A stretch of DNA of 64,000 nucleotides. Source: Schistosoma haematobium (lineage: Eukaryota > Platyhelminthes > Trematoda > Strigeidida > Schistosomatidae). The translations under genes were made by a program, and so were the position numbers. The notes under the pieces were generated by a model. It saw nothing but the letters and a program-made list of their open reading frames with translations. It did not search any database and was not told the DNA's origin. The stretch is from positions 29,515,536 to 29,579,535 of the forward strand of contig NC_067198.1 of the NCBI RefSeq assembly GCF_000699445.3, read 5' to 3'. How positions within the stretch are numbered: the stretch's first letter is position 1; every line of letters begins with the position of its first letter. Shown in pieces: positions 1-13,544 of the stretch.

Positions 1-1500
1 AGTTGTGATTGACTTCATCAATAATAAAGTGATCTGATAAAAAATAAAGCTGTAATTCACTTTTCTCATAGTTACTAGATTTCTCACCCAATATGTTAAT
101 AAAATTAAAAAAAAACAAGCAAATATGAAACACATATTCAGTGGTCTAAAACATTCTTGGATAGTCTAATACTAAATATATGGTTTCCATTGCTTATTTT
201 TTGGTTCACTAAATATAAAGCACCGCTGATTATTTCCATTATGCATATAATTCTCATTATTCCGTTCACAGATTACATATCAATGAGAACTTGGAACTAA
301 TTGCATTTTAAAAGTATCAACAACTTCCAGAAAGATTCCAACTGTCTTGGGTTTGGTAAATTAAAGGGTCCAAATTACCGAAAAGTCCCAAATATGATCA
401 ACACATTTACTCATTGTTTCAAAATGATTCTTTAGTTGGTGTCAATTTGAAAAACAGCATTTTTCAAGTATATATTATAGTCGTTTACTAATTTGAAGTA
501 TTGTCTCCACTGACTGTCAGTCCTGTATATATTTGGTTTATAATTAATATCATTTTTCTGTCCGGTGCGTTTGATTTTTAGGTTGCTTTTGCGTGGACTC
601 TAGAAAAAAGCGTAATTTTTGTATATTTAGTTAACCTTGGCATATATTATAGCGTATACTGTTACAATTAAAATCAAAATGAGAAGTCTATAAAAACAAT
701 GAGCCGAAAAACGTCCAAACACCTCTGTTAATAGCAAATTCGTTATAAACCTGACCTCTTTCCCATTGACTCCATGCATAGCAGATAGTATCAGGATTAG
801 ATCAACTTCACTATTACCATTATCTAGCTTAATGGCTAGTTATTATAAGACACTTAACGAGGATCTAACATAGTTAATTTGAAATGCAAATTATATGGTA
901 TAAACAAGGAACTAAGCTATATGCGTTTCAAATGTGAGTAGCTTGCAGGTTTATTATCAATATCTGATGATCCCAAACATAAAATTAAGGTCTGATCACA
1001 ATCTACGTTATTACTGTTCAAGGGTGTGGTTCTATCTGATCTTAGGGATGTTATTAAAAACGATTCGTCAGTGATTTTACAGCTAGTAAAGATAGTGAGT
1101 GAATGATTTCTATAAATAATGTGAACATCCACAACATACCTGATAAGACGCCACTTAAATCGGTTAAGGACACGATATTGAAAGCAGCTAATCTTCTTAT
1201 CAGTTCATTCTAAGGCATCCGTCTTAATAAAATCCATCTAGAATTCTGTCTTATCGTATTGATATTCGATTCATATTTAACCGCCAAACGACTGAAAGCA
1301 CACTTAATTAATGCATTCATTTAGTCTAAAAGTGCTCGTTAAGTTTCAGAAACAATTATCAACCAATGTCTTATGCGAAGCGACCCTTCAAACAAAACTA
1401 AAGTTGTGAAGACTAATGCAATTAGTTTATTACTGGGATTCATGCGTGAATTAAACTAATTTGCTATCTTGAGTTCTGATTCACAAAAGAAAAATGTAAT
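1..1500. other. AT-rich noncoding DNA
   Basis: No convincing coding region, RNA gene or repeat is visible on either strand. Open frames here are short and have no recognisable protein content. Confidence 0.6.
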
Positions 1501-1510
1501 TTGAGCACAA

Positions 1511-1855
1511 ATGTCACAGAATTCCGATCTCACTTTTGAAAACCAATATATATCAAATAATAACATAGATTTTATTTCTTCTGATTTGATATCTTCTAAT
1601 GGAATGTTATATGTTTATTCCTAGCAGTGCAGCTTTTCAAAGAGCCTGTACGAATTCTAATTCGAAAAAGTGGAAATACATACAGAAAAAATCCGGTTTC
1701 AGTAGTAATTCTAAAAAGCTAATCAAAGCTCCATCAGACAAAGATGGGCTTCTCAACAAAAGATCTAACTCATCTAATCATGGAGGATGTTTGAAGATTC
1801 TATCAACAAGATGTGAGCTATCCAGTAATGAGCCAGTCCATCTAGACCTATAATT
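1511..1855 (+). other. possible coding remnant, unrecognised
   Basis: Two plus-strand frames abut. One opens at an ATG at 1511 (about 37 codons, rich in Ser/Asn/Asp, ending in a stop at about 1622-1624). The second runs from 1599 to 1853 in another frame and is rich in Ser, Lys and Asn. A CAG acceptor-like site near 1627 with a pyrimidine-rich upstream stretch could make the second part a terminal exon. It could equally be a frameshifted remnant or chance. I recognise no domain. It lies just upstream of a decayed reverse transcriptase and might belong to the same dead element. Confidence 0.2.
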
Positions 1856-2059
1856 GTTACTTAGTCTATCGAGACGCCTTATAAGCCAACCAAATAAACC
1901 TTATGTAGATGACAAACACAAAATCATCTATAGCCCTATTTTAAGTAGATATCAAGGAAATTCTAGACCAACTATAAGACACCAGTTTGTTTGACGTGTA
2001 TACCCACCATTATTTTACTCATTATCTACTTGTGCTTTTAGCATCCCTTCTCATTTTAT

Positions 2060-2950
2060 CAATTATGCACAGCGAGAGCTCATAGTTCATGAAGCAATTA
2101 CTCCTCAACTACAACTAACGGACATGTTTCCTAAATACGCTTTAAATCAACATGGACATCTAAATATCTCTTACCCACGTAAAGAGTAACCTTATAAAAT
2201 CCTTTTCTTTCACATATCTGCAAATAAGTTAGGTTATAACCATTTTCAAAACCCAAAGGAGGCATGGAGAACACTAGATTATATCCATCTATTTCAAATA
2301 TGCAAACCTGATACTCTACTACTTCTATCAAAACAGTTTACCTTCTCACTGAAAACAACCACCTATCCTTCCTGCTGAACAACACCATGTAGCATACCAC
2401 AGTACACATTTGGAGATAAGACAGGCCTGAACAATTACCAGATTATAAATATTACTCAAGCTACCTCTGTAATTGTATGGAAAATTGTTGGTGATGAAAT
2501 TTCCAGAGAATTACTCACTGGAAAACATATCACAGATTAGCAACATGCCTTTCTTTAAAATCAGATCTGGTATGACTTTGATTTATTCTTTACTAACAGG
2601 AGCCTAAGATGTTCAGATTTTTATCATATTTTAACATGTCTAGAGCTGTTGACATTGTTAACTACAAACTTTTTATGGGAAAACTCTCATCTTACGAGAT
2701 TAAAACCATCTGCCTCCTTGGTTTAGTTCTTTCCTCAGTAACCGACACGAAATAATCAAAGTACACTCTTCCTTGTAGGACGATGTCCCAGTTATAAGTG
2801 GTGTAACACAACGTAGTGCTTTTGATAGGTTTCTACTCACAGTTTCCACAAACGGTATCTGCGACTGTTTTCACATGAGTATGGCTTTTCTGTGTAAACG
2901 TAATCTTCAAGTATTGTGCTCATTTTCTTTTTCATCCACTGATCCAATCC
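2060..2950 (+). pseudogene. decayed non-LTR retrotransposon reverse transcriptase
   Basis: Translated across several frames, this stretch follows the order of a non-LTR reverse transcriptase. GDKTGLNNYQIINI (from about 2412) resembles the fingers block GDK..P.NYRPI. SRELLTGKHITD (about 2503-2540) matches the next block. A palm remnant with KLSSYEIKTICLLG sits near 2680-2720. VISGVTQRSAF at about 2790-2825 matches the GVPQGSVLGP block, followed by NGICDCFHMSMAFL. The catalytic F/YADD is gone: the expected place reads FLCKRNLQV. Many stops and frameshifts show it is long dead. No 3' tail or 5' boundary was identified. It is probably CR1/Jockey-like, but the clade is uncertain. Confidence 0.6.
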
Positions 2951-2955
2951 AATAT

Positions 2956-5900
2956 GCAGAAATACCTAATTACAATATTAATAACTCTAAGTCAAGAGTG
3001 AAAATATCTCATTCAAAATCTCTCTATATATTACTTACTCTGTAAGTAAACTTTCGAGACTGTCAAATAGTCTGAAATAATCTGTCCGTGAAAAAAAATC
3101 ACTATCATGATTTCTTCACTAGATCGATGGTTACTTATCCTCTGAAATTGCTCCAAAAACACTTATAACTGTGACTATATCCCATTCCACTAATGACATT
3201 ACAATAACATCGTGTTTGTTTTTGAGTACATTCGTTAAACTTCCATTGTTGATGATATTTCACAGTTACACTATTTCTTGTTATTACGAACAGTTTCAAC
3301 AATATCTAATCAAATCAGCAGTAGATAAATAACCTGATTCATGTATACCAGTAAACCCATCATATTAATTACTAGTTTATTTGTTCTTTGATCTCTATTT
3401 CGATTTTTCCTAGTTGTCGATGTCTAAATTTACTCTCTAATGTCACTGGAAATCAACCTTGATATACCATTTGTACTTTGACAGGATGTCCCAGGCCCCA
3501 TATAATGAATGATTAGTTCCACTCAAACTGATTTGATAACTAAATATTTTTGAACAATTCAACCGTTTATCTCTGTCCTTTACCGATAAATTTTCTTTCT
3601 TTATCAGCATGATCATACCTGCGAACCCGTATGGATTCTGTAATTATTTCCAGTATATAATTTATTAATTTATTGGTTTTAGTAAATTTTCCATCATTAA
3701 AATTCCGATGCTTTTGACTTTATTCATGCTTGTCAATAATTGTTTCACTTAGAGGTTTTATGAATATTATACACTCTGTACTGTAAAACAGTATTTATGA
3801 ATTCATGTCTTTTACGTTTGTTGTAAAGAGAATACTTGAGTGTAGTTGTTCATTTTATATTCTTTCTGTAAGAATCCTTTTGTTACTTGGAAAGTGCTCA
3901 ATAACATGTTTTTTATATCTTTTTAATTGTAAAATCTACATGATTAGGATAATTAGCTAAGTGTCTAACTCTTCTTTTATGTATCAATAATTATTAAGTA
4001 AACACAGTTATTTTTCTAACCCCATTACACTGCAATAATTTTAATTGTTTTATTTATAAGGGTACCCGCAACATCTCAATGTCGCTCAAACATAGATGCT
4101 GTATTTCAAATATTATTACAATGTGGGTTATAAACTTGGTTGGAGTAATTGCGATGTGCTTCCTAGCTTAACCGTAAACATTTCTGATAATTACCACTCA
4201 ACTATTGATATTTAAGTAATACATGTGATATCTCGTTAGTGATTAGATAAACTGGTACCCAAGTTTAAAAAATGATCCATTGAATATTTAGTCAAAAGAC
4301 TATTTTATCAGAAAGAAAAAGTTTCATTTATTGCATTAAATAGTGTTATTTATTAGCTTGAAATTGACCAGTGATTATAAAACTTATGCAAAAAATATTA
4401 AGCACTTGTGGCAGAGTATATTCTGAACGAATTTGACTGTACACTCTGTTTTAACGAAGTAGAAGTTTGTGCTATACATAATAAAAGTTTCAAATAAATG
4501 GTTTGACAGAGTGTATGTTTACATGAATGTTGTATCGGTTCTGCAACTAAATATGTTAACTAGTTTAGCTTAGAGTGACTTATGAACTCAACTGTCAAAA
4601 TTACCTAGATTCGTTTATGTTTATACAAGCGCACATTGAATAACATCCTGAAATAATGAATCTGTTTGAGAGAGTTACTTTTAACTTATTGACAAACGTG
4701 GGTTAAGTAAACTACTTCAATAAAGTAACAAGAATTGGATTATTTATAAGCTACCTTTATGATTTGTTAACTTAATGAATTTTTCTGGTTCATAAGAGAA
4801 GATGCAGACTTACTAATCATAGTTAACCCAGTAACCCTAATCTAAAGTAAGAGACACTAGCTGGTACAACCAAATGCTATTTATAAAATGTTTACTTTAA
4901 CTCATCCTTTACTATTCTCTAAATTGTTGTTCAATATGATATTGTTTCATTACCTCCCTTATTTTTGTTCTATCTGACGTAATTTACTGTAATAATAAAT
5001 AAACGGAAGAAATAGAATGCAAAATGTATATGTGGATATTTACGAAACTACAGGGGGGAAAAAGACAAAATTTCTTCAAACATAACACATTCTTTTTCTT
5101 TCTTTATTCTAACTACTTATTAGATCAATAAGTATCAACAACTAATACAGTATTCAGTTATGTAATAATAATTACGCATCTAATCAAACATGTGATATTG
5201 AAATCAAAGACTCATTGAAACTATTGTCTTTTTCTAGAATAAGTTAATCTAAATGCGTATTATAGTCTGTACGTCTTAGTATATAAAATCCACGATTTAA
5301 TTTAAATTTAAACCAACTTTGGTTTTACTTATCATAGGATACTGAATTGTTTTATTGTATTACTATTCATGTGTTTAATACTGTGGTGAATAACGAAATG
5401 ATTTAACACCTTGATTGAAAAGTCATTAGGGTGATAGTGTAGACATATATTTATAGTCTAGACTTCAAACATCAAATGAAGCTTCAAATTAAATAAGCTT
5501 TTTTTAAAAGATTTATGTTATCCATATCCATAATTTCTAAAGCTAATTCTGCTGTAATGTAGATATTTATTGTTGACATTGCTTTATCAAAGGTTCGTTT
5601 GTTAGCTTTTAAACTTGTAAGACCTTTTCTATCACTTAATAATAAAAATTCATTTATTTAGTCTGCATACTTATGAACTAATTAATAAACTTTATTAAAT
5701 ATGACATATAACTATTAGATTGAGTAAAAAATGTGTATTATCCTGAAAATCAATATATTAATTTTTAGTGACACAATGTGTTACTTGTGTTGTGTCTGAA
5801 GAAGATTAAATTATGGGTAACTTCTGGGAACGATTTATGGAATGTTATTATATATATTCTTATTGTATAACTATTAAGTAACTAGATTATGTGTATTCAT

Positions 5901-8768
5901 ATTTCGCTTATCATAAGCTTTCATTTGAGCGATTGGCTACCATTATATGACTTATTACTCTTAAGTTATCCCTATTTATTAGTCACAGCATCTCACACTC
6001 ATAGCCACTTTTGGCCTGATCTTGTATAATTGGCATTTTTAATCTAATGGAGTGATGCGGTCTGGTCCGTTTGTATATAAACCACGTATTTCTGAAATAT
6101 ATGATTCATGAAGTGGAAGCTGAGATTGTGTTCTGGACTCAATGGGAAGGGCAAGGCAAAAGGAATTAATAAAGACTCTGAGTTGACTCTAGGTTGCTCT
6201 CACTGGTTAACGCGTTAGTGGTTTGGCACAGTACCAATGTCATATAAGTTGATGTTCTAATTGGCAATATTTCATATTTGATGGAGCATAGAACATTACA
6301 ACTTGTTCTACTGTAAGGTTATAAAACGTTTCACATAATTATATTATATTTTTTTGCAGATTTGTAAAACTGATTATTCATTACATTCATTCTAGGCTCT
6401 AATTAAAGCCCAGTGCTTACATCTTTGTCCGTCATACTATCAGAAACAAGCATTCACCAGATGACCACTTACAATTTATTTTCAATAATGTTAAATCATC
6501 TTAAGACTTTGTTCCGAACATTATATTGTAATCTATAAACTTCTGAATAAATTATAGACACTAACTACTTAACATGATATGAACCATGGTCCAGTAAATA
6601 CTTAATGTATGAATAACACCATTAAAAAATATCTCATTTCCGAAACATAATGTAGTATGTAAATCTGTCTAATATGAGGGAAAGTACATAACCCAGATTA
6701 ACAGAAAAGAATCATCAAGCCTAAATTCTCGCTTGAGAAATCATAACAACCATTTACATTTATAGAAACTTGTATCATTTGCGTATCAATCCATTAACAA
6801 TCTAAAAATGTGAAACAGTTTAAATTTAGAAAGCAATAATTCAAAAAAATGAATAAATCATATTTATAATTTCTGTGTAATTACCCACTGATCTCTATAA
6901 ACAGATACCTACCGAATTCTCCATTCACCTCTTTACATATATATATGTATAACTAAACATCTGAACGAAACAAATGCATGAACTAAATTTCGGAAAAGTT
7001 TGTGATTCTGATGATGTAATTAAATGATCAAAAACAAGTATTTAGTTTATTTGTTTTGAAAGTATTGTGAATAAAAGTTGTACCCTTGTGTATACATATA
7101 TATATATGCATATATTTATTTACGTGTGTATGTACTTTACGGTAATTTTTCAATGTAAATTTCAGTCATTCAATAAATAAAATAAAAATAAGTAATCGAA
7201 TTTCATTGGAAACACAAGCTTATACTTTCGAATTAAATAATAATGGTAAATAATGATAATGGGACAGAATAATCAATATGAATATATCATATTGGAAATA
7301 TGTAATTGTGAGAAGTTTGATTGTTACCGAATGATATATTCATAATTGAATGTTGCTTAATGGCAAAACAAAGTTGATATCTTGTTTGTAATAAATTTAC
7401 CTTACTATAAATCCTTTACATCTACTAGATGTGGGTCAAAATGACCTGAAATAAAACAGTTGAAAATACGGTTTCAATCTTACCGGACTTCAGAATCCCA
7501 TCGTGCATATAAATGAGGGGAATTCATGTATGTAAAATGGTACTTCTTACTCATTTATCATTTCTTGTTACCTAAATGGAACTTGCACAAAGTTAAATTT
7601 AAAAAATAAGATACTTCTCGTGCTATCTAGTTGAATGAAGTCAATGGATCATTCAACTGTTGAGTCTTATAGAAATCATGTTTTTTTAGTTCATAAAGCT
7701 ATTGGACATCCAAAAGTTAATTGCTAATTATGGTTATTATTCGTTTTTTCTAAAGCATAATTAGTAACTGCTTTTATTTTTTTTGAAATACATTTACTCT
7801 AGCTTTTACAGTTAAATTTTTTAATATGCACTGAAAGCTTTACATTTCATTTTAATAAAGAAAAGATTACTTAGATTGCGAAGAATAATAGTCCAGAAGG
7901 AGTATTATGTATGTTCTGCGTTATCTAAACTGAGTTACTCAGTCATGTAATTAATGAATAAATCACTCAGTTTGAAATAAACTAACACCTTCAAAAATAA
8001 TTTCTAACTTGATGTTTAACTTTAATCCACATCTCTATTACTAGTAGAAAAAATGTTTCAAAATTACTAACATGAAAACACTTTCTATTGTATAACTGAA
8101 GCCTTCAACAATAAATTTAGGTCATTCTCAAAGCATGCTTATATTTGACAGTTTTTACTTCATTGATTATATTCTTTTATAATATGAAAACAGCTTTTTT
8201 TTCTTCAAAAGCTTATAGCATTCATTTCGAATGTGTTAAAGCTCAGTTTTGCATAAAAATCTGACTAGTTCTGCACGCATTTATTAATGTCGTGTTAACT
8301 CTGGTATGCATAGCACATCATCATTTTATAAAGTTTCATTTATTTTCTTAAGAAAAACTTTATAAACCTTTTTAAGTTATGCACATTTACTCAATACCTT
8401 TACATTATTCTTAAGTAACACTGATGAAAATCTACATCCTATATCAATATTATATGAATAGACTATGACTTTTTCAATCTTACTCAAGAGTTATGTTTAC
8501 TCTATTGGATACTTTAATAAATGGTTCACCTATTTCATCAAATAACAACATTCAATAACAAAAGAACTATTAATATAAAACTTCAAAATATTTCCGAAAA
8601 AAAGGTAATACAAAATAAAGGAAGTCATAAATACATTAAAAGACTGTTTGGTTTGTACAGTTCAGTTTTCCTTTTTCTTTTTTTTAATAAAATTGATGAT
8701 TTTATTTTAGTCAATGTAAAACCTTTGCTTTTTTTAAAAAAATTACTTAAAATTGAAATTATATTTAA

Positions 8769-8769
<1 letters not shown>
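2956..8769. other. AT-rich noncoding DNA
   Basis: Nearly 6 kb with no supported gene. Short TA runs occur near 6938 and 7094. The segment 6000-6260 is less AT-rich than its surroundings and holds an AATAAAG at about 6167. It may be an old dispersed repeat or solo LTR, but no second copy is present in the window to confirm this. Confidence 0.55.
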
Positions 8770-8801
<32 letters not shown>

Positions 8802-8821
8802 ATAATAATAATAATAATAGA
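8770..8821. repeat. (AAT)n microsatellite
   Basis: About 50 bp of AAT units with one interruption (AAC). It produces long Tyr-rich shadow frames on the minus strand, which are not genes. Confidence 0.95.
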
Positions 8822-10115
8822 AATCCAATTATTCTAAAGAATACTTGGCAACTCATTTCGTTTAACCAATCAACTTATCAGACTAATATATTTTCAGACC
8901 AGTCAATCAATTAACCAATCAACGTTAAGAATAAATTCTAGAGAACAGAATACTCTTCTGCCTAAAGTATAATTGATATAATTAAAAATAAAGGCCAGAA
9001 AAGAAAAAAAAAGATTGGCTTTCACAACCTACATACTTTTAAATCTAGAGTTGAAATTCGTTCTTGTATTCCACTTCACTGATTGTTATCTATCACAAAG
9101 AGGCATTCAATATTTATTTGGTATTGACTATTTTTATGTTTTTGTCATATTATCTATTGTCAGAGAATTAACTTAATCTTAGACTGTTGAATATCATTAA
9201 GGCTAATTAAATGATGTTTTCTTAGCAGTGGTAGATAAGACGAGGTTTCATTCCAGTAATTCAAATGAATGAAATAAATGATTCTCTATCGTTTTGCCTT
9301 ATACTATTCATGTATTATGTGAATTTTTACTAAAGAAATTAAGGATGAGAATCCCATATGTCATTTCATAGTAAAATAATCTGTAACAACATAATATTCT
9401 GATCTAGAATCCATCCTATAACTTAACACACTCAGTAGTTCGCTTTACGTTTTTGAATCTGTATTCTCTTATGATATTAAATAACCTTATGTAACATAAG
9501 TTTTAAACGTTTCACAAACGAATGCTTGTTTTAATTATCATATTTTAGTAAAATCTTTTCTAAACCAATATATCTGTACAAAGGAAGATATTACCCATTT
9601 TGGCTTTTAGAGCAATTAGATTTCAAAAAAGGACAGGTTTGTTTTATATGTTAATCTTTACTCGTTTTACTTAATACATCCAACTCTATCAAAATCATCC
9701 ACATGAGCTACAAATCTTCTCCACCATCACATCCAACACTAAAAAGTTTTTTATGGATTGTTATAGACAAAGAATAATTCCTGTTCCGAATTGGTTATAT
9801 TATCAAACTCACCAGATAAAGTCTATTTTTATTCGTAAAAACAAAAACTTAGTCGTTTCAAAACAAATACTGTTTCAACTTTTTATACATAATTTGAGTA
9901 GGAAATTTACCTAGCCAATCATAATATAACATATATTTAACAAACAGTCGAAAAAGACATTCAAAGAAGTAAATAGATCTGTATTTTCACAAATTAGACA
10001 ATGAGAAACAAATAAAGACAACCCATATCCTCGTACCTTCCTAACAGGAAAGCCTTTTCCATTTATCTTTTCATTATTAGATTAAATTGATTAAAGTTAG
10101 ACGTTAACAGAAATA
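8822..10115. other. AT-rich noncoding DNA
   Basis: Nothing recognisable on either strand. Confidence 0.55.
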
Positions 10116-10117
10116 CC

Positions 10118-10345
10118 GGCCAGCTCAATGGTCTGGAGGTTAGGGGTTCGCGCGCGAGACCGAAGGTCCTGGGTTCAAATCCTCGAGTGGGATTATGAAT
10201 AAGTACTGTTGAGGAGCCAAACACTAAGACGAAACGGCCGGCCAGTGCTTCCAGGTTTTCAATGGTGGTCTAACATCAGTCGATTCATGATCTTAATCAG
10301 AAACGTAACAATCTCCACAACCCTATACTGATAGTCACCATTTAT
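10118..10345 (+). mobile_element. tRNA-derived SINE with degenerate hammerhead ribozyme
   Basis: The head has a box A-like stretch (CAGCTCAATGG, about 10122) and a box B-like GGTTCAAATCC (about 10172), as in RNA polymerase III promoters. A hammerhead-like fold follows at about 10202-10252: GAGGAG, a loop, GACGAAAC, then GGCCGGCC and AGTGCTTCC, which pairs with the upstream AGTACTG. This matches the general plan of schistosome tRNA-derived elements carrying hammerheads. Two changes should inactivate this copy: the core reads TTGAGGA rather than CTGANGA, and the cleavage triplet reads GCC rather than GTC. The 3' part (TTCAATGGTGGTCTA onwards) is shared with the copies at 17.6-17.9 kb. Confidence 0.75.
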
Positions 10346-10390
10346 TTATGCTCAAAGTAAGTAATAATTCAAGGACCAAGCATTTAATTT

Positions 10391-10600
10391 TCAAGAGATG
10401 TTAGGTAATCCGCTAGAAAATATTTGCATGCCAGGTGATTGAGGGTAGTCAAATGGTTTTTTGTAACTAAGCCTTCGTCGACAAGAAGTATTTACAATCT
10501 TGAGGTAACTAGATATCATTGTAGGATTTGAGCCCACGTCGCCTAGCTTCCAAGACTGAGAGGTCACTACACCTACACACAATCCATCGGATGGCAAGTC
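10391..10600 (-). repeat. possible tRNA-derived SINE head
   Basis: Read on the minus strand, the segment near 10520-10590 has a TGTAGTGACC stretch and, about 40 nt on, GGGCTCAAATCC. These resemble boxes A and B of a tRNA-type polymerase III promoter. The 68-codon frame over it has the look of a translated tRNA-like head rather than a protein. No second copy is in the window, so this rests on the promoter-like boxes only. Confidence 0.35.
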
Positions 10601-11160
10601 ACTTGGACTAATGGAGACATTAAAACTTGATCAGCAAAATTCAATTAGTACTCAAAAACTATATAAGCATGATGTTGATTGCAAATCAATGATCAGTCAA
10701 TTGTAAATATTTTCATTCAATAATTCAATATAATGTAGAGCATTTTTGAGTGACAGAATGTGTTCAATTATTTTAGCAATCTACGAACGTAAACAGTATG
10801 GAGTTGTTTATCTTCCAACTTATTTAAAAGATGTGCCAAAACAAAATAATTTGTATTTATGTAAACAAAATGTTAGGTATTGACTCAAAAATTAATACGA
10901 ACACGTTAGAGTTTTAAATAAACAACTAATTTTGAGTGGCACGTTTTCTAATAATTATAAAAACAATTGGAGTGTTCAGTATAGATAGATGAAGATAGTC
11001 ACCAAAAATAATTCTTGATCATGATAAACCGTTACAAAATAATCTTAGTTTGTATACTAATAACAGGAAATATAGTTAATGATAAACAATCTAAGTCAAT
11101 TTAATATGCGGAATAAAAGCAACTTTATCGATTGTTTATTAAGTAATAACTAATGTCGTA
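10601..11160. other. AT-rich noncoding DNA
   Basis: No supported feature. Confidence 0.55.
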
Positions 11161-11164
11161 TACA

Positions 11165-13485
11165 CTTACTTACGCCTGTTAGCACTCGTTTAGAAGCATA
11201 GGCCAACACCCACCATGATTCGAAATCGAACTTTGTCCTAGGCAACCCTATCCAGTTGTTTTCAAGTGCTATTCATTCTTTTCATGTCTGCTTCCAATTC
11301 CCAACACAACATTTTGCTTGGCTTATCTCTCTTCCTTTTCTCTTCAGGATTCTAATTTATCACTTGACTCGTAATGCAGTTTAATGGTTTCTTCAATATA
11401 TGTCTTATCCACTTATAAAGTCCTTTCCTAATTTGGTCATCATTTGGAAGTCGGTTTGTTCTCTCCCACAGTAGAATGTTGCTGATGGTATCCGACCAAC
11501 GGACATTCATTATCTTGTGTAGATAATTGTTTACAAATATTTGTATACTCTTGATGACGGTTGTATTGGTTCTCCAAGTTTCAGTTCCGTACAATAGAAT
11601 GGTCTTGAAGTTGGTATTGAAGATCGTGACTATGATGTCGGCCTGCAGAGAGATGCTTTGAGTTACATATGTTGTTCAACTGTGGAAATGCTGTCCTTTC
11701 TTTGCCAATCCTCGCCTTTGTGTCTGCTTCAGGTTCTCCTTGTTTAACGATAATCCTGTTCCTGACTACGTGAAATTTTCCACCTCATCCGGAGCTTCGT
11801 CGTGACTTAGTCTCTGCCTGATCAACCCTTACGGAATCCAGTCTGTTGATCTCGAATTCGGGCGTCTGCTGAATCCGTTATTTAGTTCAACAAAATTCAG
11901 TTGGAAACTCTTGCTGATATCAATAATAGTGTTATGCCTCTATAGTTCTCACACTTGTTCAAATCTCCCTTGTTTGGTATCTTAATGAGGTACCCTTGTT
12001 TCCAGTTTGTCGGTAATTGATCTTTCTCCTACATATTCCTGAATAGAACGTGGAGAATGTTTGCAGTTACTTGCATTTCTGGTTTTAGTGCTTCAACTGG
12101 TATTTTGTCAGGTCCTGCTGCTTTGCCACTCTTGATTCGGCTGATGACCATCTTGACTTCTTCGATCGTTGGTGGAGTAACAGCTATAAGAAGGTCTGTG
12201 TGTATTGCTTCAATATTTAGTGAGCTCAGTGTGGCATATCTGTTCAAGAGTTCTACCTATCTGTTTCTCTGTTCTTGAATCTTAGTGGTTGACTTGTATT
12301 CTTTGTCTTCGACTGATCTCTCTGGTTCACCATATTTCCCTGCAAGTTTCTTCGTCATAGCATATAGTTTTCTGATATTTCTTTCTCTCGAAACTTTTTT
12401 TATATTCACTGCTAGTTCATCCACGTATTTCTGCTAGTCAGATTTAATGCTCTTCTTCACTTGCTTGTTTGCTTCTGTGTATTTAGCTAGTGTCCTCACT
12501 TTCTCTACTCTTGCTCAACTGTTTTTAGTTACCGTCTTCTTGTTCTTCATTTCTTGAGTCTTGTTCACGGTTTCCACAGAGATCCAATCTATATGATGAA
12601 ACTTCTTGCCGCCCAGTACCTCCAGACACGTTGAAGTCAGTGCTTCTTTAATGCCTTTTCACTTGTCCACCATAATAGTTTCTTCTTCTTTATAAGTCTT
12701 GGAACCTGTTGTTAAGAGTTATCTTGAATTGGTTGAGTTTATCAGTATGTTGAAGGAAGACTGCATTAAACCTTTGTAATGCTGTTTGTTCAGTTGTCCA
12801 ACGCTTCTTTAGCTTCAGTTTCATCTTAGCAATCACAAGTTGATGGTGATCTGAAGCTATATCTGCTCCTTCGCTGGTTCTCACGTCTTCTATTCACCTT
12901 CATAATATTTTGCTGATGCAAATATGATCGATCTGATTCTTTGTAGTGTGATTCAGTGAGACTCATGAAGCTTTGTATATGATCTTGTAGGGGAATACCT
13001 TGTCGTCTATAAGCATCTTGTTGAATGCACAAAATTTGCGAATCCGTCACCATTCTCGTGCATAGCATTGGATAACATTCATTGTGATTCCCACATTCTT
13101 TGTTTTGAAGGATGCTTTGATGATCCTGGATCCATGAGATTCCCATCCTATGAGTGTTTTACGCGCTCCTTTGGACAGCATCAGGGGAACTCTTTAAGTG
13201 TACGGAGCATTTACTTCTTCACAACCAGAATATAGCAGCATCTCTCCTGAATCTAACCTTTTCTATCCACCTTGGGTCCAATGGGTTTCACTGATTTTGA
13301 GCACCGTCAATTTGTATCTCCTTATTTCCGTAGCTATTTGGCTGGTCCTCCTGATCTCCTACATTGTCCGGATATTCCATGTACTATACAAATTGTTGCT
13401 GTGGTTGTTAGAAGGAGCATCGACCTCCTGACATCCGAAGAACCTCGATTTTCACCATGAGACGTCATAACTCTTCTAAATGAAG
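11165..13485 (-). pseudogene. RTE-like non-LTR retrotransposon, copy A (dead)
   Basis: Minus-strand remnant of the same family as the copy at 13.5-16.6 kb. Endonuclease-end sequence is recognisable around 13200-13400 (ISETHWTQ-type block). [24 protein letters not shown] follows in 12690-12884, the block IKSGKAAGPDKIPVEALKP in 12029-12247, and the C-terminal block TWRTNTTVIK...DTISNILLWERTN in 11352-11594. Stops and frameshifts separate these blocks. The catalytic palm is deleted: QQTGFRKG near 11860 jumps to the KARIGKERTAF block, so FADD is missing. It ends in a short TAAG repeat tail near 11165. It retains a linker (about 12215-12475) that copy B has lost. Confidence 0.85.
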
Positions 13486-13544
13486 ATCCTTCAGCTCAAA
13501 AGACAGAGTTTGAATGGTTTAAACTGTTTACTCTAGTTAACATA

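Noticed and set aside
5775..5835. CTGAAGAA stretch considered as another hammerhead
   Set aside because: No matching GAAA strand with a closing stem II and no cleavage triplet in the right place.
8521..8828. Lys/Ile-rich and Tyr-rich frames
   Set aside because: Low-complexity AT-rich sequence and the AAT microsatellite; no splice or domain evidence.
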